From positions 417,710 to 481,709 of the forward strand of contig NW_020170409.1 in assembly GCF_000524195.1 (NCBI RefSeq): a DNA stretch of 64,000 bases, written 5' to 3'. The translations under genes were made by a program, and so were the position numbers. The stretch comes from Echinococcus granulosus. Its lineage: Eukaryota > Platyhelminthes > Cestoda > Cyclophyllidea > Taeniidae. Below the pieces are notes generated by a model. The model had not been told where the DNA came from. It did no database searches and saw only the letters and a program-made list of their open reading frames with translations. Of the stretch, positions 1 to 9,700 are shown piece after piece (the first letter of the stretch is position 1; each line of letters starts with the position of its first letter).

Positions 1-640
1 GTGGTGCTTCCGTTCGCAGTCTAAACCGTCTCTGTTAAAATCCAGTCAGTGTGGAGAATGCCTGATTAACGCGCAAACAATATATAGTGGAGTTGCACAC
101 TGGATGTTCCTAGGCTGCGTCTTTACATGCAACGAAATTAGGGTGCATCCTTTCACTCTGGAACCATGCGGAAGTCAGCATTACAGCTCTGATGACGAGG
201 CAGAGCGAACCATACTGGAGCAATTCGGAGATGCTGACAAAACTTTCTAGGCCAAGCCTGCTTTCTCTGCATTGGGTAAATACTGGAACGGGTGTAGTAA
301 CTATAGCAGAGGACTGTCGAAAGGTAAACGCAGTTTGCGCTTCGTGAAAATTGGTCCCTTACTATTGCAAGCTCAAAAGTCTCGGTTTGACTTGGACACC
401 ATTCTCGAACGATGAGACATTGTTCAAACGATTATGAACCTACAAACCGATACACCAGATAGGCGAAATCCGAATTACAAATACGGTGTACTCAAACCAG
501 ACTGCACGAAACTCTAAAATGCAAGATTTTATAAAACCTACACAAACAAAGCAACCGATATCCAGGTCTGTAGAAAGAATGGGAAAGCCGATTTAAAGTC
601 CCACCCTGAAAACGATAAACAGTCCAGAACGAAAGCCTAC
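1..640. other. PATL1 intron running off the left edge
   Basis: Non-coding on the PATL1 strand. The last visible PATL1 exon ends at 641 with a GTAGGC donor, and no codons for the expected Asp-Tyr-Tyr-Tyr continuation of the PAT1 family occur on the minus strand down to position 1, so the next exon lies outside the window. On the opposite strand a frame is open from position 2 to a TAG at 248-250 (82 codons). It has an acceptor-like CAG at 18-20 and a C-terminal part rich in Asp and Glu. I do not recognise it, and it could be a chance ORF or the last exon of a gene nested in this intron. Confidence 0.5.
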
Positions 641-2069
641 CTCCACATAAGGATTACCGACGTTCAGCGATCTAAGTTGACAGTTGAGAACGAGGAGTTG
701 ATCCTGAGGACTCATCCAGGCGCCGAAACGCGGATCAAAGGACATCTTGTCGGGCTGTTCTGCCTCGATGCGAGCGGAGAGGATGTCAGATAATCGGGAC
801 GCATCGAGTGGGGAAGGGCGCGAGAATTGCGGGAAAAACTGATGCTGTGGTTGTAGCTGCTGCATGGGAGATGGAAAAGATACCTTTGGTGATATTGGAA
901 AGGGCTTCTGAAGGTGACAAGAGGAGGTCAGGGGAGTTGAAGATGATAAGAGTGGTGGAGGAGGGGATGTAAAGCGTAAATAAGGCATGGGTGGACCCGG
1001 AGGAGTCGCGAGGAGGCCACTTCGAGGCTGCATCGGCCGGAGCCTCTGCAGAGGCATGCTGAGGGACATATTGCTAAAGGAAAGGGGGGACAAGAATGTC
1101 AGCAATTTATTGATAAAAAGGTGCTTATATATGGCCACGTACTTTGGAAGAAAATGCCGCTGAGGAGGAACCACGCCTTTAGAGCTAAGTAGCAGTTTTT
1201 GGAGTTGTTCTGGCGGAAGCGTCGGTATTCTCAGGAGTGGCTGCGGCTGCTGCGATGGACGCGGCTGTATGGGAATACTTGGAGTGACAAGATCGGATTG
1301 CTATTAATAGATGTAGACAAGATTGCATCCAGTTATGAGAATCAAAGACAAATCTAAGTTCTCAATGAGTATGCATACCATCCCCTTCTTGTAGCATTCA
1401 AGATGGCCAGAAAGGGTATTAACATCAAGTGTATTGGCCACAGGTGGTTCCAAGGTTCGGCTCTGAACTACCTTTGGATTGCTTGATACGGTAAGATCTG
1501 AACTCAGCCGTTGAGACAGCAAGTCTAACAGTGGATTCAATCTATGGGAACCATGATTATTGTTTTGCATATTGTGAAGGTTATTTTGAGGCAATCCCGT
1601 TCCCCAAATATCGCTCGGATTAATAACCGGAGCAACTGGAATCACCTGCTGGGTTCGAGTATGCGAACCATACTTCGAAATATTCAAAATGGCAGGGTCT
1701 TCCAGCTCATCCTCACGAACAAGCTTATCTACGGACTCTTCAAGGTTTAAGACCTAACATAAACGATGATTTCCGAACGAAATAGAATTACCGAATCATA
1801 GGATTGAGAAACATCCAGATCTCCAGCTGACCAGAAATCCGAAAGATCTGCCGTTTCCCATATCTTTGGAATTTCACAGGGACTGGGAGGGAGTTTATCA
1901 GCATCATATTCCATTACGAATTTTTCATGTTCCAACTCCCAATCACCTATGAATCAGCAGAGAATCAAAAACGACATACCAATCTCGGCTTCCCCGAAGG
2001 TTTCATTGTTAAGTTCGTCTAGTTCCTAGCAAGAAATGACTACGACAATCTTAAACATACGCTTTCCAT
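641..2069 (-). CDS. PATL1: PAT1 homolog 1 (mRNA decay factor), 5' part, six exons
   Basis: PAT1 proteins link deadenylation to decapping in P-bodies, bridging the helicase DDX6, the Lsm1-7 ring and the decapping enzymes; that is family knowledge. Coding exons, in transcription order, are 2069-2061, 2025-1980, 1946-1792, 1753-1379, 1300-1143 and 1073-641. All boundaries are GT-AG and the frame stays open throughout, giving about 392 residues. Residues 4-21 resemble the acidic N-terminal DETF region of PATL1 (here NNETFGE followed by a DW). Residues 78-93 match the family's L-x-x-ELEDPAI block. The middle is Pro/Gln-rich, as expected. Residues near 370-392 (MSPQDQLLVLNCQL, then NPYVE) match the start of the conserved PAT1 region that reads M-x-x-RE-x-x-W, then DPY-x-DD in human. 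Introns are 35, 33, 38, 78 and 69 bp. The start is tentative: ATG at 2069 has a good context (ACCATGG) and an in-frame upstream stop, but exon 1 codes only Met-Glu-Ser. The gene is partial, with the C-terminal helical repeat domain outside the window. Confidence 0.9.
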
Positions 2070-3230
2070 GGTAAAAGTAGCAAACGATGGGATCCACTAC
2101 ATCGATACATGAAACGACACCAAGTATGGCCTTCACCAGATAACTGAGTGTGCAATGAGGCCACTTTTGATTCAATAAACAAAATTCCAAGTCTATTTGT
2201 GCAACATATTGCAAAGTCGACCTTATTCCGGACCATAAAGTTTTTAACTCATGTTTTAAAAAATTAATACTGTAAATATCAAATGAAGTAAAATTGACAG
2301 AATGAGTACTAAAATACAATTTGCCTTCAATAAAAAAGGAAATTAGTCCAAGATATGTGTTTTGTGCAGATGGCTAAAAGAACACAGTAATTAATTGAAA
2401 TTGTATAAAATTTCTAAACAACTGACATAAATTATGGAATATATTTTTAAATTGTACGACATCAACAAACTTGATGGCTGATAGGGGTTATTCCATTTTA
2501 AGTTTCTTTTGCAGTACATCCGTCACCTTTACAAATTGCCGGTTTCCAGTCTTAAGAAGTAAGCTTATTCTCTCACTGGCATGTTCCGTACGAAAATACG
2601 GCAAAACGAATTGTTTAAGTTTCCTTACTCACTGGTGGTAGTTTTGTAAGTGTGCAAGGTTTCTTGAGGTAGCTTTGCTTCTAGGTAAGGTAGCCTCGCC
2701 ACCTTTAATTTTTTCATCCGTGTCCTGTACCTTGGGTGTTTCTTTTGTATTTGGGCACGGCTTGTTCCTTTCACATCTACTGTCCAATGATGTAGCTTAT
2801 TTCCAGCATTTTATGTTCTTGTATCAATAGTTCCGTTAGTTGGTTCATGCTTTATTGTTCTGAGAAGTACGAGCATTGGGTCTTTTGTCTGTACTAATTG
2901 TTTCCTTACCTATGTACAACCGGGATGTTTTGGTTTTCATCGGAAAAATTTCTTACTAAACATCATAATTTCGCACTCTACCTTTACATTAGGAATACTT
3001 TATTTGGGATAACACGTTGTGTTTCCCAGGTCTAAGCCTTATTTGGGTTTGGGCCTTCTCTGCTGTCCCCTTAGTCTTTTTTTGGACCTGAAATTTGCTT
3101 AAACATGGCTCTTCCTTCAAATGCGTTTCTAGAGGCGGTTACTTTAAGGCGATTCATTTGTTCCTTTTTGCCAGTTATGCATTTCTTAGCCCAAAGCTCA
3201 CTATTTTTTTCCTTTTTTCCCTTTAGCAAT
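2070..3230. promoter_or_regulatory. Divergent intergenic region between PATL1 and CRIPT
   Basis: This stretch separates the start codons of two genes transcribed away from each other, so it probably carries both promoters or one bidirectional promoter. I see no canonical TATA box placed near either start. The right end, 3201-3226, is a long pyrimidine tract ending in TTTAG, four bases before the CRIPT ATG. That is a splice acceptor, either for a leader or for a 5'UTR exon. No coding exon is supported here; the frames around 2026-2319 look like chance. Confidence 0.5.
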
Positions 3231-3766
3231 ATGGTGTGTGAGAAATGTAAGTTGTTTTCAAGCTATGTTGCAGTCACATTGTAGAGTTCCACTACCCTGT
3301 ATTCCCTGCACATTTTACGCTTTCCAATTGCAAATTATGAATATCAGTGTTGTTTGGGACGTAATTTCACCTTAAATTCACATGACGCAGTTTTTTTGCT
3401 TTTAATATCCAATCACTCCTGTCTCTGTCAGTATGTTAGGTAGCAAATAGCTTATTTTCTTGCAAATTATTCCACATAGGTGAGAAGAAGTTGGTGAGGA
3501 TCGCGACGCCTGACCCTTGGAAGGCGGGTTCACGGGCTGCAGCAGCTAAAGGACCACGTCGACTAAACGAGAACAAGCTGCTCACGGCGAAGAAGGGTAG
3601 ATACAACCCCTACTCGAAGGCCTTCCGTAAATGCCGCATCTGTGGACAGAGCGTGCACCAGCCAGAAGCACACTATTGCCAGTCCTGCGCCTTCAAGAAG
3701 GGCATCTGCGCCATGTGTGGGGTGCGCCTCGTCGATACTACCAACTACAACCAGTGCGCTGTATGA
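3231..3766 (+). CDS. CRIPT: CRIPT, cysteine-rich PDZ-binding protein, two exons
   Basis: CRIPT is a small zinc-binding protein first known for binding the third PDZ domain of PSD-95 and tubulin, and later found in the minor (U12) spliceosome. Exon 1 is 3231-3246 (ATG GTG TGT GAG AAA T). Its intron, 3247-3479, starts GTAAGT and ends CATAG, and exon 2 is 3480-3766 with a TGA stop. The join gives MVCEKCEKKL followed by the TPDPWK, LNENK, SVHQP and HYCQ-CA-KKGICAMC blocks typical of CRIPT. The predicted length is 100 aa; human CRIPT is 101. Four CxxC pairs are intact (Cys 3/6, 57/60, 72/75, 82/85). The last residues are Gln-Cys-Ala-Val where vertebrates have Gln-Thr-Ser-Val, so the PDZ ligand is altered at position -2. 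The gene is head-to-head with PATL1. The 3'UTR just after the stop is pyrimidine-rich, and I see no canonical AATAAA close by. Confidence 0.96.
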
Positions 3767-6700
3767 AAGAGACTCCTCTTGCTCATTCTTCGTTGTCTCT
3801 ATCCTCTGTCTGTACACCACCCCCTTTTTGACTTTTTCCTGTGCCAATAACCGATTTACTATGTAAGATAGACTCCCCAACCTCTATTTTCATGTATGGC
3901 TATGCTATGCATGCTCCAGTATTTTAACTTAAATGGTTGTCTGACGTAAGAGAAAATTTACAATGCTAGGTGAAAGGGTTCCGATCACTTTTGCTCTATC
4001 CGAAGTTTTATGAACTACCGACGCGTCGTGTAGGGTAGGTGCTTCTCTGTCCCTTCTGCAGCTCTTTATGTTCTCGAGCTTTGACCTTAATGGGCCACCT
4101 GGGATAGGAAGAGAATGAAACCAATAGTTGAGAGTGACTAACAATTTGATTATGGCGCGTTTAGCCTCCCTGAGAGTGATTGATTCCGGAATGAGGCGGT
4201 GTCGTGTTTAATTTACATCACTTTTGTGGAACTGGCAATCCAGCGACAGGCGGTTTGAAACAGCAACGAACAGAACATTTGTCGTGGGTCCGGATTTGAG
4301 GGTCGGAGTTTCTAGAGTGTTTTCACTTCATTGGTTCCGATGTTTCCTTGCGTCATGAAGGTGCTTCCTTGATGAAATCTGTACCTCAGATAGCATGAAA
4401 CGTCAAAAAGGCGTTTGACTGCTTGAAAGCTTGACCAGCTAGTAAGTGAATGCACGGGACTTCGGTTTGGTGGTCTGTGAAGCCCCGACTCCGAAAAGGA
4501 CTTGTAGCTGTAGTGTCTGAGTTCCCCTTGAAGACGTTGAGACGGACGTCTGGTTGGAATTGGTGCATAGGTGTACAGAAGGGCTTGCGGACTGTCAATG
4601 GAACTGGCACGGCCTGAGCGCCATGCCATGAAATGGAGAATGACGAACCGATGAGGGTGAACGCACGACTATAAAAGGCGTGGTCCTATCACATAACAAT
4701 AAGGTTGAGAAGTCTGAGCTGAAAATGAGGTGAAGTAGTCGAAGTGGATATGGATGCATCCCTTAAAACTGCGCACAGATTATCAGTACGCCTTACTCTT
4801 CCAAAAAAGCAAATACGTAGCTTGGCATCTGTGTTGATGGGTGGTGGTAAACTGAAGGCGGTCGCAGAAGTGCCGACAGAAAACGAAGTTTATGGAGAAA
4901 TCTACGCGAAACATGTTGGAATAGTGAAAAAAATCAGAGTAGATTACTCTGCTTGTATGAGCCACTTTACCCTTCTAACCTCAACTGCGGTTCTTATGAT
5001 AAATTTCGGGAGGCTTCTTTTTTTAATCACAACGTAGTGTTAAATGGAAATAATGATGGTATCTACCCAGTGGTTTAATAATCAGCTAATTTTATGCATT
5101 TTAACAAATTCAATTTAGTTACTCTTAACATATCAGCCAATATAGTGCCGATTCGCCGTGTGAGGGGTGATTGTCCCGACCAACTCTTGTTAAGGTGATG
5201 CTTAACTAGACCCCCCAAAATGGCTATTACCTGGATGTCCAGCGGCAATTCGGAATTCCTATTTTTAAAAACAGTGGATTTTAAGTGCTCCTGTTAATAA
5301 GCGTTGACACTCAGCGGTAGCAATTTTAATAAGACAGTTCGCCTCCTACGGTAAACCAGCCAAATCAAGTTAGTCTATGATCATTAAGAGTCAAATTAGC
5401 ATGATTTTAAACAAACCAACATATGACACCCTAATTGTGATTGTTTCATCCAAAGTTGTAATTGCTACTGTTAGAGACATTAGAAGTGGATAATTTTGCT
5501 TACCTTATGTTTCAATCAAATTTAGTTATGTTGGCTTTTACCACAATTCCAACTGAGGACCCTTTGAAGCAACTTCCTAGATAAACTAAATAAAAATGTG
5601 TAGGATCTTTTCGAAAAACGCAGACAGATTCCTCGGAGCATTCTTAATTAAGCACCCTAGTCTTTCCTAGGACATGAATAAAGTAAAATGTCTACTTATT
5701 AACTTATAAGTAGGAACTGTGATTCACCGGCTTAAGAATGTTGCAATATAGGGCGCTTGGCATCGTCCTAAGTGCAAGGCTTGATAAATGGCAACTGACA
5801 AGACCTCCATTACCACCTGTTGTATCCCCTCACCAGCGGGAACTGTCACAACGAGGCCGATGATCATTGGGAAGATATAGCAAAGTGTGGAGTTCATCAA
5901 CAACAAAGCGGGTGCCCGAATTTCAGGCTGACCTGTGTGTATATTTCTTCCTCTTTATTGTCACTTTGGTTATCTATGTGATAGTTAGTGAACATATCGA
6001 AGTAAAATTATCAGATTGATGCCATGAAATCCTGCGTTATGTAGTTCTACTAGAAGTAACATCAGTCTTCCCAAATGCTTGTAAACATCCTAATCTGCTC
6101 TTTGGAATGCATTTCTACATAATTAAAATGGTTTGTTCGATTAATTGAGATTGAGAGTACTGTGATTTCTCAGTTTCTAGTTAAATCTTTAATGAAAAAC
6201 CAAATTACTTGTCAATTTAAGTCATTTGTCTTCACCTTTTTGCATCCTTACGTCTGTAGTTAATAGGACTTTCGGGCACCTTTGGCAACTTTTAATGAAT
6301 CGCAACTGAATATTGTCCTAACTCTGCATTGTGTGACAGCACTTTATTTCTTTTTTCAAATTCCTCAATCAGGCATTCCGGTTAGACTAATACATACAGG
6401 TGTTTATTACAATCACTTCTAGAAAAGTATTGTGGAATTAAAATGGGAAGAAAGGCAGATGGGTAGTTGCGCCTTTCTGTCTGATGAAATAAAGTTAAAA
6501 ATGTAGAGTCTCTGACTATGAGGAGACTGCGTAGGGGGTCTCACAACTAGCTATTGCTACAAAGAAATGTACTTCCTCTTTCTTTTTAGCTTCTTCTGAG
6601 TCTTTCCCAAAGTCACAGTAAGCTCCACCTACGTGTACTGCAGCTGAGAGGAAGCACAACCTGTGGAGACTGGAGACCTTACGTAGTTTTATATACAGTT

Positions 6701-9700
6701 TAGCAAATGTCTCAGACCATTACAGATCGGTCCATCATCCATCGAACAGGGTGCACATTACCTTCACATAAACACGGCAGGGACCACTCTTCCAAATCTT
6801 TATTAACCTCGAAGGAGCTTTCAAAGGGACCGCAGGCGGTTATTATTCATATCAACCACATTTAGCCTTTAAGACTTGGACTGCGATAGCGTTTGCTAGC
6901 AGTTTTTCAATGAATTTAAAGCAGTAGCACCAGTGAGAAAAATGTAAGGGGTGATTTTGTTGAGAAAGTCCTTGAATATTTAGTTTTAGATTTTGCAGGC
7001 TTCATGAAAAGAAGTGAAGCTCTTTTGATACATGTAAGTGTATTTTTCTAGAGCTTTGATGTGCGAAATGTGAGCTGGCATGTTATGGACTCTCTTAGCT
7101 TCTCCCAGTTTTGATGGCACCACATTGACCTCTATAGTCATATCTAGTTACCTAAGATGACGCAGGAGCAGATATTTTTTGTTGGGGGTTGAAAGCATCT
7201 TACAATTCAAAAATCGGAAATGGTGTAGCTGGTAACTAAGGCGACGAGAACAAGGCATGTCCTGGGTCTTTGTGATTTTTTAATATGCTTTAAGCCAACG
7301 ACTGACGAAACATTTGCATGGAACCGTGGTAGTGGTGGTGCATTCGAAGCGGGGATTCGCTTAGGGTTCTCTCAATATCGTGAATGTGTTCCTCATTCCC
7401 CAGAAATCATGACAAGCAGGCCTACACGAGATATTGTTTTGCACAGCCTTAAATAAATCAGCCATCGGCGTGCGTCTCCCTTTTGTTCTAACCGAACCGA
7501 CTTGAAGTGCATGTAAATCCGCCTTAGCAGCACCCCACCATCTGGGTCAATTAAGGCTCCCCTCCTACTGATGGTACATGACTGTGTGCATGGAAGTTGT
7601 TCATCCTAAAGGGCCCTACTTTCGCTGCCCCATGGCCTCTGTGGCGCAGAGAACTGCATCTCAATAGTTACTGCCAACATTATGATAAGCGAAAGGAGTT
7701 GTCAAGACGTGGAAGGGGTTGGAGTCCAAACTGATTAGAATTAAGCTCTCTAGGATGCCCGAAGGTGGTGCTGCACAGGAGGGACAGGGGTGGCATCCTA
7801 AACACCTTGAGTGCTTGGCTCGGTTCCATATTCAGCAGCTCCTCGGAAAAGGCTTGCAACTTGCTAAAAATCATCAAAAATAAAACCATTTAAATGTGGA
7901 GCCATCACAAAGGCAAAGGTGATCAAGGAAATGGTTGTGGAGCTCGTAAGAAATGCGCAACCACTGAAGTTGTTTTATTACCTTCTTGCAGAGGCGATGA
8001 GAGGTTAGTGGCACAGGAGTGGTGTGAGCAGAGGGTTAAGTCACTCGACTTGTGTGAGGAGTGAATCGTGAGAGCCTAAGGAGGCTCAAGTAGAGCATTC
8101 TGTCACCGCCTCATCACGTCTCAAGTGATTGCACTGGTCTGTAATGCAAACAAGATGAAATCGTGCGTAAGTGCTGTAGGATACTTCTGTGCCTTAATCC
8201 ACTGCCATAATTTAGAGATGGGACAGAATTCCTGCAAAGATGTCTACATGTAGTTGCACAGGCGATGGGAGACTCCGACCTACTCCACCTCTCATTTATC
8301 CGCCTTTTTGGTCACCGACTTTGGCTTTTTCCCAATCTCCAGGAGTCACTTTAGCGGTTCCAGGCCAGTCTTAATGTGGAAATAAATTTCTTTCCACAAT
8401 GTGGCGTCTCGCGGCTAATTAGAAAGGCCTTTGTTTCAGGGGTGAGGCTAATCATCCAGCTCCTTGCCCTCACTTCTATCCGCCTCGGCAAAGCAGATAG
8501 GTCTTGCATTTCCATCGGAATTGCTTTCAAACACGTCCGATTTGGAGGAGAATGGGCAAACACCTGTCTGCTGCAAGCAATGGCCAAAGACACCTTCAGT
8601 CAGAGTCCCTCAGCTTAGTTGTCTAAGAAAAAGAGACGAACGTTAATTAACATTTAAAAGACAATCATACCATTTACAGGAGAGTGGAGCGACGGAATAA
8701 TGCTAGGTCCTATGCTTGTCTTTACAGTCTCCGGCCACTTGATCTTCGTGACTGTAGCTACCTTAGAGTTCTGCTACTAGCCTGCTAGCTCTCCTCCCAG
8801 AGGCAGAACTCAAACGGTAGTTCGATGGTGGTAGTGATAGTAGTAGTCGCAATCAGCGAACCCGTACCAAGAGAAGGGCAGCAATTCCGGTTCCATTGGT
8901 TGTGTCCTGGGACAAATCGTGGCTTAAATGGAGCGGAATCCTCTAGGCGGCCAGCGTATACTACTGAACATCCGATAAGGCTTTTGACCATGCTAATACT
9001 TGACCCTACTTTTTAGCATGGATGAACCCGCCATACCACGGTTGAGTTGCTGCAGGAGAGGTAGACAAATTCAATGTCGATTGGACAGGGGCAATCGAAT
9101 GGGCAATCCCCGAAATTCCATTAATTAAGGGGCTTGATAAGGCCCTAGATGTTAAAGGTCCAGATTCACTTATTTACCTGAGGCGATTAAACTGGCCCTC
9201 ACCACTCGGGTTAGGCTCCAAAGGCCTTTGTCTAGACATTAATTAACTAACCACAACGAAGGCAATTAACACGGCTTAATCACTCCTTTTCCAGACCCAT
9301 TATTGCCTCTCGCATTCTCTCCTTTCGTTTTTTAGTAATCAGGGTTGGGGAAAAAAGAACGAGACCGAAGAAGCGCACAGCCATCACGTTTGTGACATCA
9401 AAAAAACCTCTGCATAACGGCTAGGCGATGGGTGGAGGGATGCGAACATCTATTAATGTGCCCCATTATCCCATAGCCAGTAGCTTGCGTGACCTCAACT
9501 GAGAGTAAAACCACTTACCGTGGCGATAACACGACTAATTAGGAGGACAAGCTGCCCCCTCCCACCCCCCCCCCCTCTTGGCGAGCTCAAGTCCACAATA
9601 TGAACCACTTCTATGGGGAGATGGAATGGGTGGGTGGGGGCATAATAGCACTCTCACTAGGAGTTGTGTTTTTTCTGCCTGTTCTGTGATGGGATTATGA

